Shown piece after piece: positions 45,194 to 56,261 of a stretch of DNA of 64,000 bases (position 1 is its first letter; every line of letters begins with the position of its first letter). The DNA is from Areca catechu (lineage: Eukaryota; Streptophyta; Magnoliopsida; Arecales; Arecaceae): contig CM038044.1 in the NCBI GenBank assembly GCA_021397845.1, positions 39,108,354 to 39,172,353 of the forward strand, read 5' to 3'. Under the pieces are notes generated by a model. It saw only the letters and a program-made list of their open reading frames with translations. It had not been told where the DNA came from and made no database searches. The translations under genes were made by a program, and so were the position numbers.

Positions 45194-47048
45194 TGATGCA
45201 CATCGCTACGTACCGATTTAATACCTTAATTCCACTATTCTTAGGTAGAATGGCGGGAGTAAGGATCGAATCCTCATGAACTTTTGAATTATTTTAAAAG
45301 AGGATTTTTAAAGAATAAAACTAGTGTTTTAATTGCTAAAAAAAAGTAGAGCAATAAAATAGTGGACATCGAAAAGAAATACATGTGAAGATAGTCAAGA
45401 TATGGTCTATCTTAACAAGAGAACGGCCCGTACCCGCAGATCATGGCCCGTCCCTTTTAGGTATAGTCCAATCAAAAATTATCTTCACTTAAGAAAACTT
45501 ACCTCAAAAGCATGACTCGCATCCTTTGAGGACGGATTATCCTAGAGTTTAGGCTGCATCAAAAAAAGTAAAATGAAACATGAATCAATATGAAGTAAAA
45601 GGAAAGCTTTTTCATTTCATGAAATAAAAATACATCATAAAAAAAAAAATGAAATAATTGTTGGATTCCCCTGATTTCTGGATAGGACGGAGATCACCCT
45701 TTCCGGAAGACTCAGCAGCACATCAACAGGTGGAATCATCAACAGGTGGAATCAGCAACACATCAGCAGGTGGAACCAATACGGTGGATCAGGGATGATG
45801 CGATGGAAAACCACGGTAGAAAGGCAATCGAAAGAGTGGATGGGAGCGGAGAGATTATGAAGCAAAGGGTGGAGTGCGGTGAAGGTAATGCGGTGAAATG
45901 TGGGATGATGGAAGGAGCACGGAATGGAAGTCAGAAGAATCCAGCAACCTCATCCTTTTATAGGCAGAGAGAGACGCGTAGAGCCCGCATGGGAACCGTA
46001 TCGATTTCTCATCACCATCTCCTCAACTATTTTTGGTTCCACATCCTCATCCATCGCACCCGCCATCGCATCGCATCCCGCATTCCTTTATTCCTCGCAC
46101 CCATCCACCCATCTTCTATTCAGCAATCTTATCCCCACACCCGCTCGCACCCGTATTCCGTTACTTCGAACTCCGTATTGGTGGTCAATCTTTCGTGGAT
46201 CATACTTCTTGTTCGGACATCCTGATCCATTCCGACATCTTCTGGACCGACAAGCAAGATGATGCGCTGCAACAGGGCGACAACAATGGCTAGAATCCTC
46301 GCGCTGGACAGTGGGAGAGGAAGAGCCGATGGAGGCTCAGCCACGGGCAGAGGCGAGGGCAACGTTAACACGGCTTGAAAGGCAGACTGGATAGTGGCAT
46401 CGGGCTAAAAGAGCTTCGGGATGAAGGTGGCAATCATGGCGGAGATGGCCGGAGATGGGAGAGTGGCCGTCTGCAGCTTCTTGGACTGGCAACAGAAGAA
46501 AACCAGTGCTCATAGCGAAGACCGTGTGCTTGGCAGGTGGGGGCGAAAATCAACGATGCTCAGCCAGGGAGTGTCCAATGGATCGCGGTTTTGGCAGCGA
46601 TGGACTGGGCAGAAAACCATGGGATCGACGGAGACCGGTGGCCTTTTGGCTATTCTCTAAACAGAAGAGGCAGTGCAGGTGGTCCCAGCAGCGACAACAG
46701 GCGTCTCTAGCGAGTTTCGATTTAAACGGTGCTTCACGGTCCACGATTCTTGTTCGTGGACCGACAGTAATGGTGAATCATGGACCGATAGGCATTCCAT
46801 TAACCAGACAGTCAGTCCACAGTAGATCGATTGCTTCAATAACTATGCCATTCCTTTTAATTCCTTTAAACTTAGATTCTGAGCTCATTTTTAGTCCGAT
46901 TTGAGAGCCGTTTGTGCCGTTGGACTCCTCAAATCGAGCTATTTATGTTGACGGGGTTCTATCATGCAAACAGTGCATGAAAGTATCAATTTTAAATAAA
47001 TAAAGATTAATTAATTATTAAATTAATATATTTTTAATATATTTATCA
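45194..47048 (-). repeat. 5' LTR of the Athila-like element
   Basis: 1855 bp, plus-strand ends TGATGCACATC...TTTATCA. Minus-strand TATA box CCTATAAAAGG at 45954-45964. It differs from the other LTR by many substitutions and small indels, including a repeated AGGTGGAATCA block near 45728-45765. Confidence 0.9.
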
Positions 47049-47275
47049 ATGACCTTACAGGACTATCATGCTGCTTGGCTAGAGAGATTTACTGATCTTC
47101 ATACTGAGTACATCAATGATCTCGATATTTATGGACATCGATACTCTATCCGATTCTAGACATTGGTAAGTAATTATATTTATATATTACATTTCACTTT
47201 CATTAATTTCTGATAATCTTAGTTTAATTATCATTTTATATCTTATTTTAATTAGAATTAATATATTAGCATTTT

Positions 47276-47370
47276 TTAGATCCTAAATCCTAAATCTTGA
47301 AGTCTTCAATCCTAAACTCTAAATTCCAAACCCTAAAGGCCCTAAATACTAAATTCTAAACCCTAAAAAA
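47276..47370 (+). repeat. Degenerate telomere-like CCCTAAA stretch
   Basis: Repeated CCTAAA, CCTAAAT, ACCCTAAA and TAAACTC units over about 95 bp, including two AAACCCTAAA or ACCCTAAA motifs, lie in the 3' non-coding part of hAT copy B. The pattern fits a decayed interstitial telomere-like tract, but similar runs arise by chance in AT-rich DNA. Confidence 0.4.
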
Positions 47371-47529
47371 ATAAAATAAAAACCTAAAAAGGCCAAACTC
47401 CATCAACCAAAAAAAAATTGGGCATGCCAATACTACCCGCACCGAGTGTCGATACAGTATGGTACCGGTACCATACCATACCGGTCGACCATAGGTACGA
47501 GTCCCAGTACCAAGAACCCTGGTACCAGC

Positions 47530-47934
47530 ACATTGCATTTCCATTATTATTAGACACACTGAACATCATGCAAGGAGGTTAGATGGACAAATAGCAAAAA
47601 TGATCTTTAAAGATTTTAACAAAAATTACATGAGCATAAACAAGATTGCAATAAAACAACCATAAGAATGATAACATGATAGATGTAGCAGTTATCAATG
47701 AACAACAGGAATATAAAATTCTATTTCAATAAATAAAAATATGACAAAACAAGTGAAATTAACTGCACAAGACATGGGCAAATGTACCAACCCATAGATT
47801 CTAGCATGCTAATGAGTTCTGTAAATATGTCAATAAAAGTATTATTTTATAGATTAATTCATTTATATTATTTAAGATTTGATGCTTTTATTAATCTTTT
47901 GTAGGAAAGATGGTCGGTCATAAGCAAAGATTGC
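47530..47934. other. Host flank of hAT copy B
   Basis: AT-rich sequence that continues the target in which copy B landed. No coding signal. Confidence 0.5.
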
Positions 47935-48135
47935 TAAACCGGTACCAAGACCCGTATCGATCAGCGATCGGTATGGTACAGTACCATACCATACCGATAT
48001 ATATACCGGTCTTGGTGAATTAAGGAAAAACCATCTTCCTCCCCCCTCTCAAGCAAGGATCACTAAACCGGACCTAAACTAGGCCCGAACCGAGCCAAAC
48101 CGGACCTAACCGACCCGTACCAGTCCGATTCAAGT
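47935..48135. mobile_element. Truncated GGTACC-type hAT MITE
   Basis: Starts CAAAGATTGCTAAACCGGTA and matches, on the reverse strand, the right half of the MITE at 22243-22582, including the central CCCCTCTCAAGCAAGGAT block. It stops in the middle of the element; there is no right end and no TSD. Confidence 0.7.
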
Positions 48136-49402
48136 TATATTTTATGGTTCAGATCCCAAAAATCCAGGTCATAAGTATAAAGAGCCCGATTCTCACATTA
48201 AAAGGACCCAAAATGGGAGTAAATTGAACATAAAATGGATTCCAAATTGGTGGCTCAAATGACCCAAATCCGATCCAAATTGGTCCAAAATCAAGCAAAA
48301 ACCGGTCACAAAACCCAAGCCTGAATCAAATTTAAACCAGCCGGTCTTCTCAGTCTACAATCTTTTGGTGCTAGTCTATAGCTACAGAGCAAGCGGTCCA
48401 TAATTCAAGGTGTCTCTGGAATTGGGTAGTGCACAATCAAATGGTTCTAGTGACGAAGCGGCACCGATGAAGGGTGATGACAGCAGTGCCAACAAGTGGC
48501 AACGATTTTGGCAACATGATGGCACGGCACAGGTGAGCATCAAAGATGGAGGTTGATAGCAAAGGCAGCGAGTGATTCAGCAGCGCAAGCACTGGCAAGG
48601 GCTTTGGCAATATCGCCAACTATGCTAACGAAGGAGGTGCTGACGAAGGCACCGGTGAATGGCGATTGTAGCAGTGACGGCACGGCAACAATGACGAGTT
48701 CGACTCGGTCCACGACCATAGGTCGGTGGCGAACACCCAAGCCACAGGATGAAAGGGATGGCACTGTAGAGGCGGCAGCCAGAGGGAGGCAAAGCCATGA
48801 AGGCTGAGTCACGGTCCACGAAGCTTCCTGATCAATTTACATCGCGGTCCAAGGCTGGGCAAAAATGGGATGGTCTTCTTTTACACCAAATAGGCGAGAG
48901 GTGATCTTGCAGCAATCCAGCAGCCAAGGGAGAAGGCAAACTGCCGAAGGCTTTGGACACATGATTCAGGCCGGAAAATGTGCCATCCGATGGCCCATGA
49001 GTGATCCAAGGCAACAATCAAATCGCTATCATTCAATTCGACCAGGTTTTGGATAGGATGCGACATGATCTGGGCACCTTAATGAAGATCAAACGACCAG
49101 CGAGTCACAGGGGCTTAAACAGTAATTCTAAAAAAATTCTAAGCCTGAATTGGAGTGGGATTTGGCTTGTTTCGAAGCCTATTTGAAGGGCAACCATGGG
49201 AAATCAAAGGATGAAGAGAGCAGCAAGGCAGCCAACATAATTTTAGTTTCTCTTCTTTTGTAATTTAGCTTAGGAATCGAAAGAGAGGGTAAGGAATAAA
49301 GAGGAAGATTTTTTCAAGGAGATAGAGATACTATGATAGAACCCCAAATCTTCGAGAAGTATCTAGGAGCTAACTCGACTGTGTAGTTTGTAGGAGAGTG
49401 CA
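48136..49402. other. Unassigned; GC-richer patch without a supported gene
   Basis: Overlapping frames on both strands (48437-49186) arise in a patch rich in GGCAACG and GGCACGG motifs. None resembles a known protein. It may be LTR or other repeat sequence. The right edge is the TSD of the three-LTR element. Confidence 0.35.
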
Positions 49403-50601
49403 TGATGCAGACATCGACCAGTATAGATTCCGATGCAGCACAAATTCCGATGCAGCACAGATTCCAATGCAACACAGATCTCGATGTAGCACATATCTCG
49501 ATGCAGATAAATTCAAATTCGAGAATAAGTTGTTTTAGGATTGGAGTTTTAGGATAAGTTTGTTTGTTAGGATTAGGATATCTGAGATTGTTAGGATTGG
49601 GATATCTCAGATTATTTCCAGTTGTCTATTTAAAATGTTTTCTCTGAGAATAAAGAGATGGCGAAGAAGAAATGATCGAAAAAAAATGTCTTTTGTCACT
49701 TCGTGAGGGAGAGGGTGTGAGGCCCGACCATTCATCCTATCGATCCTGTTGCTGAGCATCTCCGTGCCGGCGCCCCGTCTTCCTGTGCGCCACCATCGTC
49801 TGAGTCTCTACTTTCCGAATCCCACCTCCGAAGTTTCTTCCTGTCCAGAAGATCCATGCCGTCGACTTCCCCACGATGATCAAAATGCCCCGGGCCGTCA
49901 TCAAGCCCCAGCTCCCGTGAAGCCTTTCATCCTCTGTCATGGAACCTCGGAAAGCTGCCCTGCAATGCCCGGATCTCGCCGACGCCCAAACACTCCGCCG
50001 GCAACCAAAAGAGAACCTATCCGTCTTCCGTGGTGATCTCACTACAAGCAGTTGCACTACCGGTCGTCGTACCCCCCAATCCACCTCCCGCTGATGCCCG
50101 CCGGCCGCCCCTCTCCCTGTTGCTGCGATGCCCAACAACCACCGTCCTTGATGAAATCTGGCCACCCGTCTCCTCCATAGCCCCCTCCAGCCACCTGAGA
50201 TGTTGTCTACCGCCGTCCCTCGTAACCGTCGCCTTCGACGTCCGCCACCACCCGCAACCACCATCTTCGTCGTCCATCGCTGCCCGAAAGCCGAGCACGC
50301 CACCCCGACTCCAACGATGGTTCCCCTGAGTACACCGGCAACAACCCCCGCCGGATTTCCATGCCCGAAGCCTCCCCTGTTCGGCATGATTGTGAAAGCA
50401 CCTGTGGCTTGCACAATCGTAAAGGCATAGCCGACTTTTACAACAGACTTCAAATAAAGTGAAAAAAAAGAATGAGAAAAAAATAGAAAATAAAATAAAA
50501 TAAAATAACTTTGGTTTGTTTGACCTAGCCTAAGGGTCATTTCTTAACGACCAATGATCCAACCTCCTTAGAATAATTTCTGATCGGGTTGTCCCGCATC
50601 A
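49403..50601 (+). repeat. LTR 1 of three-LTR array
   Basis: 1199 bp, TGATGCAGACATCG to GTTGTCCCGCATCA. The first 110 bp hold short GATGCAGCACA repeats. The middle 650 bp is GC-rich and gives long frames on both strands. Possible TATA box TCTATTTAAAATG near 49626. Confidence 0.9.
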
Positions 50602-50823
50602 TTTTTTGTATCAGAGCCTAGTTTACATTAGGTTATGATTTTATTTGCTTTTACTTGCATTTGAATTATTTATTAAAAAAAAATCTTATGGTTATCTCAA
50701 GCCAGAGTTCCAGGAGAATGATGTAAGCTAAAGTTGGAGTCTGATTCCTGAATACTGGAACTGGAAACTTTCATAGCATGAAGCCTAACTCGACGGAGTC
50801 GAGTTCTCCCCACCTCAGAAAAA
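50602..50823 (+). other. Internal domain 1
   Basis: 222 bp with a mutated primer site (TTGTATCAGAGCC) and no coding capacity. It ends CCCCACCTCAGAAAAA before the next LTR. Confidence 0.85.
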
Positions 50824-52053
50824 TGATGCGGACATCGACCAGCACAGATTCCGATGCAGCACAAATCTCGATGCAGCACAATCCCGATGCAGCATAGATC
50901 CCGATGCAGATAAATTCAAATTAGAGAATAAGTTGTTTTTAGGATTGGAGTTTTAGGATAAGTTTGTTTTTTTTAAAAAAATAAGTTTGTTAGGATTAGG
51001 ATATCTGAGATTGTTAGGATTGGGATATCTCAGATTATTTCCGGTTGTCTATTTAAAATGTTTTCTCTGGGAATAAAGGGATGGCGAAGAAGAAATGATC
51101 AAAAAAAAGTCTTTTGCCACTCCGTGAGGGTGTGAGGCCCAGTTTATGTCACTCCGTGAGAGAGGGTGTGAGGCCCAGCCATTCATCCTATCGATCCTGT
51201 CACTGAGCATCTCCGTGCTGGTGCCTCATCTTCCTATGCGCCACCATCGTCTGAGTCTATGCTTTCCGAATCCCACCTCCAAAGTTTCTTCCTGTCCGGA
51301 AGATCCACGCCGTCGACTTCCCCACGACGATCAAAACACCCCGAGCCATCGTCAAGTCCCGGCTCTCGTGAAGCCTTTCATCCTCCGTCGTGGAACCTCA
51401 GAAAGCCACCCTGCGATGCCTGGATCTCGCCGATGCTCAAACACTCCGCCGGCAACCAAAAGAGAACCAGTCCGTCCTCCGTGATCTCACTACCAACAGT
51501 CACACTACCGGCCGTTGTACCCCCCCAATCCACCTCCTGTTGACGCTCGCCGACTACCCCTCTCCCTGTTGCTGCGACGCCCGACAACCACCATCCCTAA
51601 CAGAATATGGCCGCCCATCTCCTCCTCCAAAGCCCCCTCAAGCCACCTGAGATGCCATCTACCGCCGTCCCCCGTAACCGTCGCCTTCGACGTCCACCGT
51701 CGCCCGCAACCGCCAACTTCGTCATCCATCGCTGCCCGAAAGCCAAGCACGCCACCCCGACTTCAACGATGGTTCCCCCGAGTACACCAGCGACGACCCC
51801 CGCCAGATTTCAATGGCACGATCGTGAAAGCACTTGTGGCTTGCACGATCGTGAAGGCATAACTGGCTTTCACAGCTGACTTCAAATAAAGTGGAAAAAA
51901 AATCAGAGAAAAAAAAGAAAAAGATTGAAAAAAAATAGAAGAAAAAAAAAAAAAAAATAACTTGGATTTGTTTGACCTAGCCTAAGGGTCGTTTCTTAAT
52001 GACCAACGATCCGACCTCCTTAGAATAATTTCTAATCAAGTTGTCCCGCATCA
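50824..52053 (+). repeat. LTR 2 of three-LTR array
   Basis: 1230 bp, TGATGCGGACATCG to GTTGTCCCGCATCA. It carries a small duplication of the TGTGAGGCCCAG block near 51130-51180. Confidence 0.9.
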
Positions 52054-52277
52054 TTTTTGGTATCAGAGCCTAGTTTATATTAGGTTAGGATTTTATTTGC
52101 TTTTACTTGCATTTGAATTATTTATTAAAAAAAATCTTATGGTTATCTCAAGCTGGAGTCCCAGGAGAATGATGTAAGCTGAAGTTGGAGTCTGATTCCT
52201 AAATACTAGAACTGGAAACTTTCATAGTAGCAAGAAGCCTGACTCGACGGAGTCGAGTTCTCCCCACCTCAGATAAA
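52054..52277 (+). other. Internal domain 2
   Basis: 224 bp with an intact TGGTATCAGAGC primer site. Nearly the same as internal domain 1, with substitutions and a short insertion. Confidence 0.9.
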
Positions 52278-53160
52278 TGATGTGGACATTGACCAGCACA
52301 GATTTCGATGTAGCATAGATCTCGATGCAGATAAATTCAAATTCAAGAATAAGTTGTTTTTAGGATTGGAGTTTTAGGATAAGTTTGTTTTTTTAATAAA
52401 ATAAGTTTGTTAGGATTAGGATATCTGAGATTGTTAGGATTGGGCTATCTCAGATTATTTCTGGTTGTCTATTTAAAATGTTTTCTCTGTGAATAAAGGG
52501 ATGGCGAAAAAGAAATGATCAACCAAAAGAGAACCTGTCCGTCCTCCGTGGTGCTCTTACTGCCAACAGTCGCACTACCGGCCGTCATAACCCCCCCAAT
52601 CCACCTCCCGCTGACACCCACCGGCCGCCCCTCCCTGTTGCTGCGATGCCCGACAACCACCATCCCTGACGAAATCTAGCCACCCGTCTCCTCCAAAGCC
52701 CCCTCCAGCCACCTGAGATGCCATCTACCGCCATCCCCCATAACCGTCGCCTTCGACGTCCGCCGCCGCCCGCAACCGCCATCTTTGTCGTCCATCACTG
52801 TCCGAAAGCCGAGCATGCCACCCCGACTCTAATGATGGTTCTCCCAAGTACGCCGGCAACGACCCCCGCTGGATTTCCACGCCCGAAGCCTCCCCTATTC
52901 GGCACGATTGTGAAAGCACCTGTGGCTTTCACGATCATGAAGGCATATAGCCGACTTTCACTGCCAACTTCAAATAAAGTGGAAAAAAAAAGAACATCAG
53001 AAAAAAAAAAGAATGAATGAGAAAAAAATAAAAAAATAAAATAGAAGAAAAAAATTAAAATAAAATAACTTGGGTTTGTTTGACCTAGCCTAAGAGTCGT
53101 TTCTTAACGACCAAGATCCGACCTCCTTAGAATAATTTCTAATCGGGTTGTCCCACATCA
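52278..53160 (+). repeat. LTR 3 of three-LTR array (internally deleted)
   Basis: 883 bp, TGATGTGGACATTG to GTTGTCCCACATCA. About 330 bp present in LTR 1 and LTR 2 is missing after AAATGATCAA (52515-52524), where the sequence jumps to CCAAAAGAGAACC. Confidence 0.9.
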
Positions 53161-53165
53161 GTGCA

Positions 53166-54530
53166 GGTGTCCATATATAATTTTCTTATATTTGTTTTTA
53201 TTTCATGTAATTAAATAAATGCTTCAATTTGTATTTACTTTCTCTTGTTTGATTCCCTGAATAAATTACCTATAGGTGGGAAGAGCCATGATCCTGATAA
53301 CATATGATCCATACTCAACATAGATAATTAATTCTAGAATTTTTATTTACATATTCTATTAGGATATGTTCAACTAAATCATTAGATAGCCTATACTTAT
53401 CGGACGGGACATGATCTTAATAAAATATAGTTCATACTCGGCAAGATAGCCTATGCTAAGGGTTAGTTTATAAGATTTCTAATTAATTATGGATTTTGAT
53501 TGTTTAGATTAAAAAAATACATGATTTATGTTTGCAATTACCTGAAAACTTGAAGATATCTTTTTATTATATAAACCCCTCAATTTCATAATTAATTTAG
53601 ATTAGTTAGTTTTAATTAAAATATTATCTACTTTTAAAGATTTAAACTTTTATCTTTTTCTTCATTAAATAATTGTCCTTAATTCTTAAGGATATGATCC
53701 TTATCCTAGCTATAGTAGTGAGTCAAGTTTTATTTTGGACCGCCCTACAAGCAATCACATGCCCACTGCCCACCTGATTTGCAGAACTTGCATCCTTCTG
53801 GTATCTCTAAGTCAAGGATGTGCAGGACCTACACATTTTCTCCTTGAACAACTGGAGCTTGAGATCGTGATGGAGTTCCCACCAACTGGCTCCCCTTCCT
53901 CACCCATGACCTTTGCAACTACTCTACCGCCCTTTGGTGCCAAATCCAAGGCCAGTACCCCAATCCATCCTGATTCTAAGGTCTGTACCCCCATCCATCC
54001 ATCCCATAAATCTTGTGATTTTGTAGGGGATGTGGTGGTCTTCGACTCTTTGATGATGGCAAGGCCTCCAGCTCTAGCAGCGAGGAGGATCTTGGCACTT
54101 TGAGTGCCCCCATACTGTAGAGTCTTCGGATTGCTCAGATCATAGCATGGGACTCAAAGCCACCACCAGAGTCCTCCAAGGTGCCATGCCATGGGCAAAC
54201 ATGGCACAGGAGGACAAGCTAGAGAACGAGGAAGAGGAGGTGACCAGGAGTTTGGAGGTGGGGATGGGGGAGGAAAGGGAGGTTGAGGAAGGCAACAAGA
54301 GAGGCAAAATGAAAGAGGCGATATGAGTTTTTAGACGGTGTAGATGGTGGAAACAAAATGAGTTTGACTTGCTTTAAGCCTTGCGCCTGCCGCTTGCAAT
54401 CCTCTAAACAAGGTCTCAAACCTCCGAGGAAATCATAATAATTTTGCACATGGGCAAAGCTTGTGGCTCTATCCGCATCCATGATCAAGAATCGAGATTC
54501 GAGCAAGACATTTAAATTATAAGGGGAGTG
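53166..54530. other. Unassigned flank; one 122-codon frame
   Basis: A Pro/Ser-rich frame on the plus strand (53735-54103) has no recognised domain and is followed by a GAGG-rich stretch (54210-54310). It may be a decayed gene piece. No splice or homology support. Confidence 0.3.
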
Positions 54531-54755
54531 ACCAACAGGTTATTAATAGTTTTTAAAAGGGATTCCGATCCGACATGCATAACAAATAGTTTAAATTGGT
54601 ATGAAGTTTATAACCCAAATCCAACCTAATACATGGTTAAATGGGTTGATCTATTTATGACCCAAACCCGTTAAGCCGAAACCCAAACCTATTTATAGCA
54701 GGTCGAATGTGAATCGGTTGACATGTTGGATCGTATTTTGCCACACCTACACATG
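54531..54755. mobile_element. TAGGTGTGGCAA-type MITE relic
   Basis: Ends TTTTGCCACACCTACA, the inverse of the TAGGGGTGGCAA start at 24558, and has internal AACCCAAATC, GGGTTGATC and ACCCAAACCC motifs. The left end is unclear. Confidence 0.4.
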
Positions 54756-55107
54756 GTCACTATAAGGGAAAGAGAGTCTTGGTGCGATGATAAAGTTGCT
54801 CCATTGTGTGACCTAGGTGCCAAAGTTTTGAAACATAGAAATAGCCTCTATACATGTAGGGGTAAAGTTGTGCACATCTAACCCTCTCTGGCCTCCTGCA
54901 CTTAGCCACCCTTTTATAAGGGCATGGCTCAACATTATATATACAAGGTGTATGTAGTACCACATGGTGAGAATAACAACGAAAATCTATAAAAAGAAAT
55001 TGTAACTATAACTATATAAAGAGTGCATATGTTATGTACCATTACTAACACCCACCTTGAAACTCAAGATGGATCCACCACAGAGTTTTTGCTTGATAAA
55101 CATTGAG

Positions 55108-56211
55108 GTGATGTTTGGTAAGGAACCGGAATCGACATTAGAATTGGAATCAAAATAGATCAGAATGGGAATCGGAATGGTCATATCCCCTACAGCGTTT
55201 GGTTCGTGATCGAAATCGGAATGGATGATTTTTTATTATTGTTATTTGGTTCATTTAAATATAGAAATTAAAATCAGCTCAAATTTTCATTTTTATCCTT
55301 ACACCAAAAATCTTCAAAAATTGATTATTTTTATATATTTTAAATATTTTTATCTCATTTAAAATATATAATAAGGAATCTGAAATTAAATATAATTTAT
55401 TAACTTGGATAATCTAAATAAAAATTTATAGACTAAACCAAATTATTAAAAAAATAATAATTTCCTTTCCTATTTATTTATTAATTTTATAAAAAAAAAT
55501 ATAATCCATGGAAAGAGATGGAGATGATTCCTTTTTCAACAGGCGATGCTTGGTGGAGCTGTGGGTGGCAGCAGCGGTGGGGGAGATGGTGGCATGTTGA
55601 AAATTGTGCAACAAATGTGATGCCGATGATTTTTTTTGGACGAGGGCAGGGTTCCCGGTACCGGTACTGGGAGCCATATCGGCAAGAGGTCGGTACGGTA
55701 CGGTCCGTGCTGTACTGTACCGGCAGGCGACCGGCCTTTTTTTATTATAAAAATAATCTCCCCCTCCCAATCATTTAAAACATAAAATGGGCTGAACCAG
55801 ACTGAATCGAGCCCGTACCGACCCGAACCGAGCGGTACATACCAGTACGGTACCGTATCGTATCGATACGGAAACTAATTTTTTATTATTTTTTTAACGG
55901 TTTGGATGCCGGACCGTTTTATTGGACTGAACCATGCCGGCTAGCTATCGATATGGTATGGTACATCCCATACCGGGCGATACGGGATGGTACCGCGATC
56001 CCTGGGTGGGGGCCCAAAGCCAACCATGGCATAATGAACTTTGAATCCGTGGAAGGGACTCAAGATTGGGTTTTAGGAAATTAAGCCATTCCCATTCCTC
56101 GGAATCGAAATCGAAATGAAACTCCCCCCAACCAAACAGTTGGAATGGGAGTCATGCATTCCAATTCCCATTCCATACCTCAACTTCTCCCAACCAAACA
56201 CCCCTTAAAAG
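55108..56211. mobile_element. Harbinger-like element with nested MITE
   Basis: The left end GGTGATGTTTGG and right end CCAAACACCCC are imperfect inverted repeats. They are flanked by TGA on the left and TTA on the right, near the TAA/TTA 3-bp target of PIF/Harbinger. Subterminal regions hold GGAATCGGAATGG and CATTCCAATTCCCATTCC. No transposase is present. The sister Copia copy (about 56895-56930) lacks it. Confidence 0.6.
55647..56004. mobile_element. GGTACC-type hAT MITE, 358 bp
   Basis: Starts CAGGGTTCCCGGTACCGG and ends CCGCGATCCCTG, with GGTACC arrays at both ends. The flanking 8-mers GACGAGGG and GGTGGGGG match at only 5 of 8 positions. It is nested inside the Harbinger-like element. 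Confidence 0.85.
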
Positions 56212-56261
56212 TTAGTAATACATATCTTCATGAGGCCTGCAAATTGCTCGATGGGTGAGAT

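Larger units (their letters stand above)
35697..47048 (-). mobile_element. Athila-like Gypsy element, full structure
   Basis: LTRs at 35697-37511 and 45194-47048; perfect TSD ATGAC at 35692-35696 and 47049-47053, within the hAT copy B tail. Coding is on the minus strand. The primer site (45170-45187, minus) reads TGGCACCGTTGCCGGGGA, nearly the tRNA-Asp site of Athila elements. The polypurine tract TTAGGAGGTG lies at 37521-37512. Minus-strand order is gag, protease, RT, RNase H, integrase, as in Ty3/Gypsy. All frames are broken, but the whole structure survives. A GGGAC-type MITE sits in RT. Confidence 0.95.
24915..47521 (+). mobile_element. Full-length hAT transposon, copy B, split by two LTR elements
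   Basis: Left end CAAGGACAGCC, right end AAGAACCCTG, with a perfect 8-bp TSD GTACCAGC at 24907-24914 and 47522-47529. The transposase is on the plus strand. The left (5') subterminal region is dense in CCGAACC/GGTTCGG; the right (3') region (47430-47521) in GGTACC/ACCATACC. Two complete LTR elements lie inside (28841-35305 and 35697-47048). Without them and their TSD copies the hAT element is about 4.8 kb, close to copy A. Confidence 0.95.
49403..53160 (+). mobile_element. Three-LTR, non-coding retroelement array
   Basis: LTR, internal, LTR, internal, LTR in one orientation (49403-50601, 50602-50823, 50824-52053, 52054-52277, 52278-53160). The outer TSD is GTGCA at 49398-49402 and 53161-53165, perfect. 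The internal domains are 222 and 224 bp with an initiator-Met primer site (TATCAGAGCC, complete as TGGTATCAGAGC at 52058-52069) and a purine-ending tail before the next LTR. There are no gag or pol genes. With 1.2-kb LTRs it is a TRIM-like element with unusually long LTRs. Confidence 0.95.

Noticed and set aside
45746..46904. Several frames of 80-160 codons
   Set aside because: They lie within the 5' LTR of the Athila-like element and recur in altered form in the 3' LTR (36058-37304).
49737..50540. 267-codon minus-strand frame, longest in the window
   Set aside because: It lies wholly within an LTR and the tail of the next stretch, antisense to the element, begins in low-complexity sequence and is not conserved intact in the other two LTRs.
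54219..54506. 95-codon minus-strand frame
   Set aside because: Low-complexity Leu/Pro/Ser-rich reading of a GAGG-rich stretch, with no motif and no splice support.
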